From: Adiantum capillus-veneris
Taxonomy: Eukaryota > Streptophyta > Polypodiopsida > Polypodiales > Pteridaceae
Direction: 5' to 3'
Assembly (NCBI GenBank): GCA_014529385.2
Contig: CM043952.1
Span: forward strand, 150,625,057-150,689,056
DNA length: 64,000 nt
The translations under genes were made by a program, and so were the position numbers. Below, piece after piece: positions 24,020-36,548 of the stretch. Under the pieces are notes generated by a model, which was not told the origin of the DNA, made no database searches, and saw only the letters and a program-made list of their open reading frames with translations. The number at the start of each line of letters is the position of its first letter. Position 1 is the stretch's first letter.

Positions 24020-24455
24020 TTAGAAGTTGAACATCCCACTATCCAACTTGAATTTATCCAATATGAAGCCTAGCGATAAACCAATTTTCCAGAAGTTGAG
24101 CATGCTTAGAAAATCCTCAAACTTGCTTAACATTGCTGGCAGGCGGTATGCAAGAAAACTGATCACCTCCATTAAAGCCACTGTTATGCCAACTACGATA
24201 ACGTCCCAATCTCCTGTCTGGCCTACCAAAGTGGATAGAGCATTCGCCGAATAATAACCCAGAAGAAGAGAGAATAATTTCAAGGGAACCTGTTTCCGAG
24301 CATCCACTAATTTGTTGAGGAAGGAATTCCATGAGGACACTAATAATCTAGAGAGGCGTGTGCCACCCTCAACTTTTTCAGCCCTGCTCTTTTTTGCAAA
24401 TCCATCTTCTGAGCTTCCCTCATCCATTACTTGAGACCTTGCATAACAAACACTC
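24020..24455 (-). CDS. ycf20-like: Ycf20-like (NPQ7-type) plastid protein, 3'-terminal exon
   Basis: Host nuclear gene. The minus-strand exon begins after a good acceptor (TATTTTCTTTCAG at about 24456-24468) and ends at TAA (24020-24022). It encodes about 145 residues including the full conserved Ycf20 core. That core is GGTRLSRLL, then KLFSLLLGYYSANALSTLVG (first membrane span), GQTGDWDVIVVGITVALME (second span, with the family hallmark GQTGDWD), and finally NFWKIGLSLGFILDKFKLDS. This matches the family of plant nuclear Ycf20-like proteins, chloroplast proteins tied in Arabidopsis (NPQ7) to non-photochemical quenching. The segment before the core (DEGSSEDGFAKKSRAEK) is a polar linker. The transit peptide and first exon(s) must lie upstream (to the right). 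The ATG at 24427 is internal and probably not the real start. The exon is intact. Confidence 0.75.
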
Positions 24456-24687
24456 CTGAAAGAAAATAATGGTAACAGTTCAAAATCCTGTTCTCAATGG
24501 CGACAGCAACACTTGAATAACCTGCTCACAGAAAGGAATTGAGCCTGACACCGTTTACCTTGAAAATATCCAAATTCACCTTAAACAGAAAGCACAAGTT
24601 ACGAACTCACGGTTGTCATCAATACACGACTATTTCAGCCTCCCTTCTATGCTTGCAAATTTGAAGTTCATGAAAAAGCACGCCCTG

Positions 24688-24690
<3 letters not shown>
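24456..24690 (-). other. Intron of the Ycf20-like gene (inferred)
   Basis: The sequence directly upstream of the exon acceptor on the minus strand has no coding signal and contains a pyrimidine-rich tract next to the acceptor. The upstream donor and first exon are not identified. Confidence 0.45.
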
Positions 24691-24767
<77 letters not shown>

Positions 24768-24776
24768 TGTGTGTGT
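24691..24776. repeat. Compound (CT)n(GT)n microsatellite
   Basis: CT repeat at 24691-24750 passing directly into a GT repeat at 24751-24776. On the minus strand it reads (AC)n(AG)n and lies a few hundred bases downstream of the LINE-like relic at 24980-25341. Confidence 0.95.
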
Positions 24777-24979
24777 CTGTCTCTGTGCACAAACAATGGC
24801 TGTAGATTGTGAACATAGTTTTTTCTAACGTCAACCATGCGGCATACGCGGGCGGGACCTCTGCAGATGCTCGAAATCATATCACCCAGAGGATGTACAA
24901 GATGGGGGGTACAATGTGAGGGCTATGTATACATTAAGGCGGCCTATATAAAGAATGTAAAATGAATCATTGTGGATGT

Positions 24980-25341
24980 GTAGTGCCATGTAATGTGACC
25001 ATGGTCCAGACTGGAAAGGACTGAAGATCTTGCTCGTGTCCGAAGAAAGGAGTAGCAACGCCTCTCCGCTGCCCTAGAGGAACCCACTGAAGTGTCCCAC
25101 TAGCTAAGAAGAGTATGTAGCAGCTCAGTCCAGATAGTTGTCAAAGTGGTGGATGTAGGGGAAGACTGAACCCAGAATGTGAGCACAACAAGCTTTCCAC
25201 ATGGTCCAGAGAGTGATGCTGCAGATCATAGTAAACACTCCATGCCTATGGGAAAGGTCCAAAAGAAGACCTACATCTGGAATCATTTGTAGAGTGCCTG
25301 CTCTAAAAGCCACAAAAAGTGTGTAAAGAAGCCACAAGACT
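24980..25341 (-). pseudogene. LINE-like C-terminal relic interrupted by the L1-type LINE
   Basis: The minus strand reads GVFTMICSITLWTMWKACCAHILG followed by a stretch ending LHTLLS-WDTSVGSSRAAE. The same pattern (AITLWNGWRAPCCLV, then HTLRSEWDSTTGSSRATRKR) recurs at 41856-42144 minus. Two diverged copies with the W-x-x-WK/RA block support a repeat-family origin, probably the region after the zinc-binding motif of a plant LINE, rather than a host exon. It is broken by stops. The L1-type LINE at 25342-40507 is inserted in it, and the remainder would continue from 40524. Confidence 0.4.
25325..25341 (+). repeat. Left target-site duplication of the L1-type LINE
   Basis: AAAGAAGCCACAAGACT here matches AGAAGCCACAAGACT directly after the LINE poly(A) tract (40509-40523). 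A match of 15 or more bases fits LINE target-primed insertion. Confidence 0.85.
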
Positions 25342-25711
25342 GAACTACCAGGATCTGCGTGCTCGCTACTGCTCTCGCCCCCCCCCCTTCCCCTCGCTGC
25401 CCCCGCGCTGCCGCCTGTCCTCGCGCGCGGCAGCCCAGCCCGCCTCCCTCCCTTGCTGCGCGCTACAGTCCCGCCCGCTGCCCCCTCTCGCGCCGCCACC
25501 CCACCGCCCGCTGCCTTCTCGCGCCGCTACCCCCCCGCCCGCTACCTCTTGAGCTTCCACCCCCTTGCCCGCCTTATCCACTCCCCCCCCCCCCTCTTTC
25601 CCGTCTTCAACCTGCAATTGGCTCTGTGGCAGTGTTCTTTGGACAGTGCTCGGCACGCTCGGTTGCAAAGTCCTTTCTCCGTCCGCTTCTTCGCCACAGC
25701 AATAGACACAG

Positions 25712-26515
25712 ATGGAGGCTCCAACTCCGCCACAGAGGGACTCGTCAGAAGCCCCCTCGCCCGACCCCGCTGAGCCCACCATTCGACTTGCTCTTTCACC
25801 GACAGAGCAAGCGAGCCTAGCCGCAGAGGTAGAGCGCTTGCAGGCGACTTCTATCATTTGCAAGATTCTCGGCACCCGACCTAGCAGAGGAGAGCTGCGT
25901 GACCTTCTCCAGGCCCGCCTTCTCACAGAGGTGGGCAAGATCTTGGACGTACAGATACTCGGACAAGGTTACTATCAAATCGAGTTCGAGACCTCCGAGA
26001 TGGCGTCCAAGGTCATCGCCATGAGTCCACTAACCATCCGAGCAGCACGAGCCCACTTTCGACAGTGGAGGCATGGTTTCGACCCTACTTCGGATGTTCT
26101 AGTAGAGGAGGCAGACATCCCCATCTCCGTCTGCTTTCCGGGTTTGCGGAGGGAGTACTTACCACTTTTGTCCAGGATAGGCTCAACCATTGGGACTGTC
26201 CTAGAGACACCTCGCACGGCAGCCTCAGTAGCTGCCAAGGTGGCTGGCATTCTCTTAGTGCGCATTTTGGTCAAAGACACTCACACGCTCCCGAAGGTCA
26301 TTCTTCTGCTTCGGGTGAGTGGGGGTTGGTTTAGACAGAGTGTGGAGTATTCGGGCCCCCCGAACCAGTGCTTCATTTGTCGACAGATGGGCCATCTTGC
26401 AAAGGCCTGTCCACGGAGGAGGCCTCGACCTACACCACAGCCTCAGCCCCAGCCTGCAAGGGCTGGCCAGCAGCCACAGACAGAGACAGCGCACACATGC
26501 AGAGCCGCACTCTAA
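25712..26515 (+). pseudogene. LINE ORF1 (nucleic-acid-binding, CCHC)
   Basis: The 267-codon frame starts at ATG 25712 (MEAPTPPQRD) after the C-rich leader. The middle part (about residues 60-210) resembles the plant LINE ORF1 core (VGKILDVQILGQGYYQIEF). A CCHC knuckle CFICRQMGHLAKAC lies near residues 220-233, followed by a Pro/Arg/Gln-rich tail. It ends at a stop at 26513-26515, but the sense continues in the same frame after it (NRFGPLEQDEVPAPAPT at about 26640) into a very proline-rich region. The stop is therefore probably a later mutation. Its role would be to bind the LINE RNA. Confidence 0.7.
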
Positions 26516-27617
26516 GCCTGGGGCTCCAGCGGGGAGGGATGGCAGCAGGTACGTGGTCGACGACGACAGGGGCCACAGCGACAGCGTGGCACTCAGAGTG
26601 GTCCTCAGGCGCCTACTTAGCAGCAATGGGTTCCCACGGGGAACCGGTTTGGTCCTCTTGAGCAGGATGAGGTCCCTGCTCCCGCCCCCACCCCAGCTTC
26701 ACCCTCGACAACCCCTCCCCCCCAGAGTTCCCCCCCTCCTCATCATCCTCCCCCCCGCCTCCTGCTCCCGCCGCCTCTTCCCCCCCCGCCCCTCTACCTC
26801 TGCCACTCCCCCCTGTCCCTCTTCTCCACCGCTCCCCCCTGCTCCTACTCCCCCCCCCCCCCCTCTCCCGCTTCAGTTCCACAGTCGACCCCGTGGGCAG
26901 GGCTTTCTCCGGCTACTAGGAGATCTCTTGGCAGCGCCTTTGCCACGAGTCGCTTGGCGAGAGAGGGACAGCCTTTCTTGCGACCCCCTCTACAGGTACA
27001 AACGTCCCCCCTTGCAGCTATCCCTCGTGGTCTGACGAGCATCGACATCCGGCGCCGATGGGACTTCTTCGACTACGACTTTACTCGTTTTCTCGGCGAC
27101 CCCTCAGCAAACCATGAGGCAGCCTGCTTCAGGGTCCATGTTCTGTTCCTTGCAGCTAGGGGGACAGAGACCTTGGACTCAGCAGTTGGCTTCTACTTTC
27201 CTCTTTGCGGCAAGGACCAGACTGAGTGGACTCTCGACTCATTGTTGGGATGGTTGCACACACAGGTCCTAGAGTTCTCTCACCACATGGGAGAACTAGG
27301 AGTTACAGACATGCTTCAGACTTTGTGGCCATTGGCCAAGTTTACGGTGACACCTCCAGATACAGCAGGATTAGACACATTGTGGTTTACTTCTTTGCCG
27401 ATACACAGTGCTTGCCATGCTATGTACACATTCATGAGGACTCCTGGACAAAGGAGGTTGCTTTACGTACGGCCCACTCTGCTTGGGCTTGGGCCAGGTA
27501 CTCGTTGCAGTCACGCCTATCTAGAGGACGCTCGGATGCAGATTACTCCCCATCCAAGCCAGCCTCGAAGATAGCCTCTCTAGCTGTTGCGGTAGCATCT
27601 GTTCTCTCTCGCTCCCC
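26516..27617 (+). pseudogene. LINE ORF1 C-terminal extension, frame-shifted
   Basis: A C-rich, Pro-rich stretch (about 26680-26880) gives way to a clean frame, about 26900-27574. It contains RRRWDFFDYDFTRFLGDP and FYFPLCGKDQTEWTLDSLLG. This 200-residue block after the CCHC knuckle is long for a plant LINE ORF1 tail, and I do not recognise it. ORF2 starts 44 bases after its stop. Confidence 0.5.
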
Positions 27618-29330
27618 ATGAGGATCGTCTCATGGAACGTGCAGGGACTAGGTGGGCCCCAGTTTCAGCGTCAGCGGGGCCGACTGCGTCAGGAGCTTCA
27701 ACGCTGCCTTGTGGGAGGAGAGATTGATCTCCGTATGCTTCAGGAGCACCATCTGTATGAGAGCCGCATTAGACGTTGTGGTCAGCTCTTGCGTGGACGA
27801 TATGATACTTTTGGTCAGCTGCTTTTGGACCTGGAGGCATCCAAGGTGGGGTATGTATGACTATTGCGGACTCTTTGCAGCAGGCTATTGTGGGCAAAGG
27901 GATTATTGTGCCAGGCAGGGCTCAGTGGATTACTATGCAAGTTCAGGGTTGCCTGGTGGGCTTCCTGAACATCTATGCGCCCAATGTGGCGAGTGCTCGA
28001 GCAGAGTTTTGGTCACAGATAGTTGAGTCTCTGCCGTAGGCGGAACACTTGTGCATAGGAGGGGACTTCAACATGTTGGAGGACCCTTCTGACAGGATTG
28101 GTGGTGGCCATGCTACTGTGCATGGAGTTGAGCTGGCAGCTTGGGAGAGGTTTTGTATGACTCTGAGGGTCTCGGATGTTTGGCAACACTCTAGTTTTGT
28201 GAGGCCCCCAGACAGCCTTGCCTTCTCTCGTTCGGACCGCAGAGTGGGAGGAGTGAATCTATCGCGGATAGATCGCTTCTACACAAGTGACCATTTCAGT
28301 GACTTCGGAGGGACAGTTGGCATTCTGGCAAGGACCTCCTTCTCGGACCATGCACCAGTGATCCTCACAGTGACAGACAGGCAGAGGAGAGGGAGCACGA
28401 TGCTTCGCATCCCAGAGAGGGTCTTGTTGGACTCTGCACTCAGAGAGCGAGTAGAGGCTCTCTGGACAGAGAGCTTAGACAGGCAAGATTCTCCCGCTGA
28501 CATAGTGGCCTCAAGACTAGCTCATATTAGCCGTTTCTTTCTCCAGGAGTCTTTGGCTCGTCGGGCTGCAACGAGAGAGGAGGAGCAACGTCTCGGACGG
28601 AGCATTGCTTCGTTACAAAGGATGCAGGAGCAGCATCCAGACAGTCCTTGGTTGGAGGAGCAGCTTCAACAGGCTCGACAAGAGCTTGTTAGCACAGAGG
28701 AGAGGTGACATGAATTTGCTTTCCACCATCAGGCATGTCAGTGGACACATGTGGGCGACAGAGTGACTGGTGCTTTCTTTGAGACAGTGGGACCTCGACA
28801 CTCGCATGCCAAGGTCAATCAATTGAGGAGGCCCGACGGGTCAGTTGCTTCTGAGCCCGAGGATATGCGTGCAGTTGCTACTGACTTTTACCGTGAGCTA
28901 CTGTCTACACAGCCCCACTCAGAGCGTCAGGATGCATGCAGGGAGTAGGTTTGGGCACAGATGCCTTGTCTTGTGACTAAGGAGATGCGTCAGAGGCTTG
29001 AGTTGCCACTTCAGCTTGAGGAGTTGCACACGGCTCTTAGGGCCCTCCCCCATGGTAGCTGTCCCGATGAGGATGGGCTGACTCCCAGTTTTTTCTTGGA
29101 GTACTGGGACCTGCTTGGCCCAGATCTCGGTAGTGCTTTTCAGTACATTTTGCACACAAGAGTGATGCCTGACAGCATTTAGTAAGGGCTTGATCTACCT
29201 CAATCCCAAGGAGGGTAGCTCCTTGGATGAGATTCGACAGTGGCGCCCCATCACCATCCTCAACTCAGCCTACAAAATTCTTGCCAAGGCTCTGAGTTTG
29301 AGGATTCAGCCACTTCTAGAGAGCCTTATA
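27618..29330 (+). pseudogene. LINE ORF2, 5' part: endonuclease and start of reverse transcriptase
   Basis: Starts MRIVSWNVQGLGG, the typical APE endonuclease start of plant L1 ORF2. Catalytic blocks seen are LQEHHLYE (Glu), GGDFNMLEDPSD at about 28065 (Asp/Asn), SRIDRFYTSDHF at about 28270, and SDHAPVILT at about 28350 (Asp-His). The RT start block RQWRPITILNSAYKILAKAL is at about 29235-29295. Damage: a frameshift near 27850, stops at 28037, 28706 and 28946, and a second shift near 29180. The frame is then cut by the gypsy insertion at 29331. Confidence 0.85.
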
Positions 29331-30806
29331 TGTCACCAGCGTGTGACTACTATCTATCCTTTTTGTTGATTTCTTTCTTATTATCTATTTACTTTCACTT
29401 TTTGGAAACACCCCTCGGGAAATCTAACTGCCCTGCATTGCATAGCTACTGTGGAACTGTCCAGAGGGAGTCCAGGCCTGAGGGCAAGAGAGCACTAAAG
29501 TTGGACAAGGACTATGGTTAGCCAAGTGGGGTCATTGACTATCCAAAGTGGAATCCTTTGCTACAGAGGCTACATTTCACTTCTGGATGTGGCCGCAGTG
29601 TACAAAGAGGGTCGGATGACCTAGAAAGATACAATGGCAGCATCTCCTAAAATTTAGGGAATTGCTATTTTGGGACCTGAAAATGTGTTGACGTCATTAT
29701 CTCCGGAATGACAAGGGGAACATTTTCTTACTCTGCCGTGAAGTCAACTAGGCAACCGGTTGGGATATTTTTAGACGGCAACCCCGAAACGGGAAAATGC
29801 TTGTAAATGTGCCAAGTGGCACCTTCTGGTGCATTTGCCTCATGCAACAAGAAGTGGCGCTGAATTTAGGAGGAGGAGAGCCTCATTTTCAGATTTGTCA
29901 CAGGTTAAGAGCTATGGAGTGCTTGCTTTCCCTCTTATGCACAGTGCGGTGCCAGGAGTGATGCCCTGCACGCTACGCACTGCCCTCTCTCTCCCCTTTG
30001 GCAGTATGTTATGCCCCTCTAGTGGGCTCTTCATTTGACCAATGTACAGTTGTGTGGGTTCATGCGCGATTGCCGAGGCAAGAGCCTCTTGCACAGGTAC
30101 TGGATTAGCTAGCGGCTAATCCCCCCGCAGGTACAGGTGAATTTGGAGAGGTTTCACGCCAGAAATCTCGTCCGATTCAAAGGGCAAGTAGCCCTACAGG
30201 TGCGGGAGCTCGAGGACTTGCTAAGGATGCGACCGGCACGCGAAACGGAGCCCGAAACAGTAAATTACAGCCTGCTGTGTATTTTTGCAGGTTTAGGGTT
30301 TTGGCCCTAAACGGACCCTAATACCCCCAGGAGGTTCGGGGACGCAAGGGGACCGCTGTACTGGTGATCTGGCGCATTTTCAGGGCTGAAAACAGAGAAT
30401 TCAGCGTGCTGCAGATTCTCGCCAGGTTTTGCAAAGTGCCCGTATGCGTCGGGAAAGTCATTTAATGCGTGGGAATACTGACCGTGAATGGTTCTAGTAC
30501 AGTTATGCTGCCCAAATCGGGCTGGAACAGTGGAAATTCAGCCGAGTTTGTGCGGGGCAGCTTGTAGGGAACCACAGCGTTTATTCCCTCTTTTGAACAA
30601 TAAAGAAATACCGAAAGGGGCGCCTAAGTTAGGGGCGATTCTGGTGTCCGTCTACTCATACAGGTGCAATCTAGCAGCCTGTATCCCTCTCCCCTTTGTT
30701 GTGTCTTGAAAGTACAGGTAAAATAGACGACTAATAATGGGTGAAAGCTAAATCAAGGTTTGAAGTAAAGTCTACCGCCCTTTTTGGATTGAACAGGCCG
30801 GTTTCA
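29331..30806 (+). repeat. 5' LTR of the gypsy chromovirus (1476 bp)
   Basis: Begins TGTCACCAGCGTG and ends GGCCGGTTTCA. It aligns along its length with the 3' LTR, which is about 300 bp shorter, with few other differences. It contains the stem-loop GGATTAGC-TAGCG-GCTAATCC (30102-30122). Confidence 0.9.
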
Positions 30807-33800
30807 TGGTTCCATTGCCGGGATTAAATCACTTTTTCCCATAGAAGTGAGCCTTGGTCAGTTTTGGGCTTGAAGACACAGGGGATCATAGACCAAACAC
30901 AGGGAATTGCAATTATGGCTGACAGACCAGATGATGTGACTGAAGAGGTTTCCTCTTCACAGGGTCAACAGACACATGAAGTGGGTGAGTCCTCAAGACC
31001 ACCACAGACAGATGACGATATATTCAGGACCCAGTTGGCTACTGTTGTGGCTATGTTTACACAAGTAATGCAGAACCCAAGGTTTTTAGCCTTTCTGCAA
31101 CCTCCTGTTCCGTCTCAGCAAGTTGGGTCACTGGATCATATTCAAAAGCCTGTTAAGGCTCGAGCACAGGTGATTCATACCGCACAGTCAATGGAAACAC
31201 CTGTACACTTAACGGAGAACATGCAGTCTCCACAACTTATGCCTAAGGTGCAAGAACAGGTGGCTAAGATGCCAGTCTTTCAGGCTATACCAGTTCAGCC
31301 CGCCACCTTTCAGCAGCCTATAGCTGGTTCTAATGGGCAGGGAAGCAACCTACAGGCTATGCAACAGGTCTTCCCACCACCTTCAATACACCCTGGCTAT
31401 TTTGGAGGTGGATCGGTATTCCAGAGCATGGCTGGTCATGCACCTGGAAATCAGTTTTACACGCCAGGAACAGTGTTTGGGGGTGCTCAAACGATGATGC
31501 CTAACCCCATGTATGGTGTCACAGGCATGCTACCAAGGTTTCAGAGCACTCAGCGCCAATTTGGGATGCCACAGGCAAATTTTGGTATGGCTGGAATTAC
31601 AAATCAGCAGCCAAATATGGCATTTCCAGGTCAAGTTAATAGTGGCCAAGGAACACAGATGAACCCTAATAGTGTTCCCATGTTTCAGTCACTTCCATAT
31701 GACAATTTAACGCCGCTGGAGAGGCCAACTCCGTACAAAGAAGGTGGCAAAGGTGTGTCTTTCACGACCTTTACAGGGTTTGATGACAGGAAGAAGGCTC
31801 TCTCATTCCTCCAGCAATTTGACAAGGCCTATACAGGGAGAAACTTTACAGAGGCTTCAAAGGTCCGCAAGGCAGCCACTTTCTTGACAGGGAATGCGGG
31901 ACAATGGTGGACAACTTTATTGCTTCAAGGGCAAGCTCCGTCCACATGGATTTACTTCAAGCAGATTTTTGCAGCAGCATGGTTATCTGATGACTTTGAA
32001 GCAAATGTCATGACAGAATGGCACCAGCTTAATGCTGCCACTTGCAGAAATCTGGATGATTACAATCGGAAGTTTTGGAAAGCTCTACTTCCAGTAACTT
32101 CCTATAGGTTTGTGCCATTGACAGAACAGATTGAAAAATACTGTTGTGGCCTACCCAAAGGATTGAGAAAATACTGCACGAAGACAAAAGTCACTACTTT
32201 GACGCAGCTCATCGAGGTAGCAAACACTGGCAATGGTTTGCTCAAGGGAGAAGATTGTGAATTTAACACTGGCGTCAAGGCACGATCAGGCAAGAAAAAT
32301 TCAGCCAAGAAGCACGTTCCCAATGAGGCTCCTAGAGGGACTCAGGAATCAGCCAACGCAGGGAAAGACAAAGCTACGGCTGAATCAGAAAAAGGACCAG
32401 CAAAGAAATGGAAAAGACGTTTTCCTCGCAAGTCAGAAGAGCAAAAGAAGGTCCTGAGGACAGAAAACAAATGCTTTATATGTGAGCAGCCTGGCCACAT
32501 TGCTTACAACTGTCCTACAAAGAAAAGGCCAGCTGATTCTGAAGACAAGGAAGACAAGAAAGGAAAGAAGCCCATGGCTGGTCTAGTGCCAGATATGGTG
32601 GGCGACAAGCCAAATTCATATGCAAGTGAGCTTTGCAGAGCATGGGGAAAGGTCAGGGATTAAACAGTGCTTATCTTCTTTGATCCAGGTGCCAAAGCCA
32701 ACTTTATTTCCCCAGAATTGGCTTCAAAGTTGGGAATCGGACCTGAAGAGATGGGGTATACAGCAGAGGCAGGTTTGGCATGTCCTGGCCATAAAGAGGC
32801 TGTGACACCCATCATTGGAAAGTTGCGTCTACATATCCAATCTTATGTAGATGCTGAAGAATTTTATATCATGCCACTGGACGGATGTGATGTGTTGTTA
32901 GGTATTCCTTGGTTGTTTCGTGTACAGGGAATCATGGATGCCTACAACAAAAAGATCACTGTGCAGAGCAGGGGAAAGACTCACATTCTGGATGTAAAGC
33001 TTAAAGGAGAGTCTATTCCTATTGTATCAGCTTCTGCTATTACTTCTGTAATGAAAAAGCATCTTTCTGCGTACTTGGTTTTTGCACGTGAAGTGTCAGA
33101 TTGTGATGAATCAAATTTATCTATGCTAGATAAAGAAAGGTCGATGTTTTTACAACAGTATAGTGACTGTTTTTCCGATTCATTACCGTCTCAATTACCG
33201 CCAGAGAGACCCGAGGACCATGCGATAGATTTGGTGCCAGGCAGTAGCCCACCAAATAAGCCTCCATACAGGGTTAGTGTGGCTCAGCAGAAAGAGATAA
33301 TGGGCCAAGTACAGGAGCTGTTAGAAAAGGGGCTGATTCAGCCCAGTTCATCTCCATTCTGTTCTCCAGTGTTGTTGGTGCAGAAAAAAGATGGCTCATG
33401 GCGTATGTGCATCGACTACCGTGCACTGAACAAGAATACCATCAAGAATAGGTTCCCTATACCTAGAATTGATGATATTATGGACAAATTAGAAGGAGCA
33501 GCTATGTTTAGCAAGATAGATCTAAAGAGTGGGTACCATCAGATCCGCATTAGATCAGAGGATGTGCACAAGACTGCTTTTAGAACGACGTTTGGCCTTT
33601 ACGAATTTTTAGTGATGCCCTTTGGTCTCACAAATGCTCCTGCTACGTTCAATAGGATGATGGACAGAATTTTCCGTCCACACCAGCAGTTTGTTGGTAC
33701 ATTCTTTGATGACATGATAGTCTACTCAAGGAATGAAGAGGAGCATAGGCATCACTTGGCCATTGTGTTCAAAGAGCTACGCAGTCATAGGTTGCTCATC

Positions 33801-36548
33801 AATGCAAAGAAAAGTGAGTTTTTTCTCGAAGAGATTCACTTTCTGGGACACATTGTCTCAAAAGATGGTATCAGAATGGATCCTGCAAAAGTTGAAGCGA
33901 TCAAGTCATGGCCAAATTTGAAGACGATGCATGATGTCCGAAGCTTTTTGGGACTATGCTCCTATTACAGAAGGTTTATCCGAAATTTCGCTGAGATTGC
34001 TTCACCTTTACATGCTCTTCAAAAGAAGGCTACCTTTAGATGGACACAAAAAGAGATTTCAGCTTTTAATCTCTTAAAGGAAAAGATGACTTCAGATCCA
34101 GTCATTGTGTTGCCAGATCTTAGGAAGTCATTTGTGGTCCAGTGTGATGCCTGCGGTAGTAGCATTGGTGCAGTGCTAATGCAAGATGGCAGGGTAGTAG
34201 CCTATGAGAGCAGAATTTTGCAAGGGCCAGAGATGACCATGCAGGTCTATGAGAAAGAGTTACTGGTTGTGATTCATGCGCTCTTAAGTTGGAAACACTA
34301 CCTGCTAGGTGCAGATTTCGTTGTCCAAACGGACCATCAGACCTTGCGGTACTTCTTGACACAGACAAAGTTATCTGAGAAGCATATGCGATGGGCAAAT
34401 ATCTTGTCCATGTTCCATTTTCAGATTGTGCATGTGGAAGGCAAGACGAACGTTGTGGCTGATGCCTTGTCAAGGAAGCCACAAATTTCAGCTGTGTCAA
34501 TTCCTTATCATCATGAACTTGATGATATGAGAGAACAGTATGCAAATGATGAAGATTTTGCAAGGGTCTTCGAGCAGCTAATGGATGGACAACGTCATGA
34601 ACACTATCTTCTTAAAGACGGGTTCATGATGATGCATGGCAGATTGTGTGTCACAAAGCCATTGCGACGCAAAGTTATGGAAGAGATTCATGTCCCACCG
34701 TATGCAGGGCATCGTGGTATCGATGCTACAGTTAAAGCGGTTGAGACACTCTTCTATTGGCCTACATTGAGAAGGGATGTGGATGCCTTTGTGCGAGAAT
34801 GCCTAATATGCCAAAAGGTCAAGTTTGACAGGCAAAAGGCACCAGGGTTATTGCAACCACTACCTATTCCAGATAAACCATGGGAAAGTGTTGCTATGGA
34901 TTTTATCTTTGATCTTCCGAGAACGCAGAGAGGAAACGATGGTATTTGGACCATTATTTGCAGATTCAACAAACAAGCTCATTTTATTCCTGTGAGGAAG
35001 AAGATAAAGCCAGATCAGATGGCACGCTTGTTTATGAGCAATATTTTCAAGTATCATGGCATGCCACAGTCGATTGTTGGCAACCGTGATCCACGCATGA
35101 CAAGTTTGTTCTGGAGAGGTTTGTTTGAGAATATGGGCACCACGCTCAAATTCTCTTCGTCATTTCATCCTCAAACAGATGGGCAGTCAGAAGAGGCAAA
35201 TTCTACTGTCCTAGATCTGCTGAAGTGCTATGTGTCAGAGCATAAAGGAAAGTGGGAGCAGTATTTGCCATTGGTGGAATATGCATACAATAATACAGTG
35301 CATTCATCAACTGGCAAGGCACCCTTTGAGATAGTTGAAGGTGGCAAGAAAGTTCCTCCCATACTGCATACAAAGGACAAGATATTTGAAGCAGATAAGT
35401 ATGTTCACGACATGGATGAAATGTACAAGAAGGTCAAAGTGGCCTTAGAAAGGACTCAGACAAAGCAAAAGAAAACAGCTGATCGTCACCGTCGTGAAGT
35501 GGTATATTCACTTGGTGATTGGGTGCTTTTACGCTTTGAAAAGGCAAGGTTAAAGAAGATGAAGGGCAAGGAAAGATTGTTTCCAAAGCTCAGCATGCGT
35601 TATTATGGGCCTTTTCAAGTGTGCGACATAATCAGTGATGTTGCATATAGGCTGAAATTGCCTGACAGTTAGAAGATTCACAATGCGTTTCATGTGAGTC
35701 TTCTCAGACCCTATGTGGGTGATGTGCCACAAGATATGCCAGCTGAAGATCAGCAGGAAGTCGAGGAACTTGACGAGATCTTGGTCCCTGAACAGATTTT
35801 GGCACACAAAGAAAGGAAAGTGAAAGGCAAGGTTGCTAGGCGTTACTTGGTAAAGTTCAGAAACTATCCACCAATGGATGCTAAGTGGATGGAAGAAGGT
35901 GAACTTGCAGAGTCACCAACTGTGTTATCACTTTACCTGGAAGCCTTCGATTTGCAACCTACCTTGACCCCTTGAGTTTCAAAGCTAAATGGATTGTCAG
36001 TGTGACAATGGCTTCTGAAACAAATGATGTACATGGTATTTAAAGTGAGCTCAAATCAAATACCTGTTACATGAATGTTAGAGCTGTACAAATTGTCAGT
36101 TTGGCAATTGCTCTTATGGAATGTCCAAAAGTTTGGTTAGTGCTATAGAAGTGAGTATTTCTTGTCAGTTTGTCAAGGATACAGTGATTGCTTCTATTGA
36201 AGAGTACATGTGTAACTGCATTCTTAAACTGTCGGTTTGGGTATGCTCGAAAGTGTTACGGGATCCAACGTGTACTATAAGACAGTGGAAAAATGTGCAG
36301 CTACCATTTTGTCATTGGAAAGTTAGTGACTCAAAGCAATGGCAGAGTGCGAAGCTACCACTATTTCATTGGGACAGGGTTCACACGCAGGCAATACATG
36401 TGTCGACGAGGTGTTGAATACACCAGGGTTGACAATGAGCATGTATGTGTCGTATATGTGTCGACACGTGTTGAATACATCAGTGTTGACAGTAAGCATG
36501 TACGACATAGATGCAAACGAGGACGTTTGAGATTTCAAGAGGGGGGTA

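Noticed and set aside
24980-25341. A host membrane-protein exon (ITLWTMWKACCAHILG frame)
   Set aside because: It looked like a terminal exon, but the same ordered blocks recur in diverged form at 41856-42144. That points to a repeat family, most likely a LINE tail.
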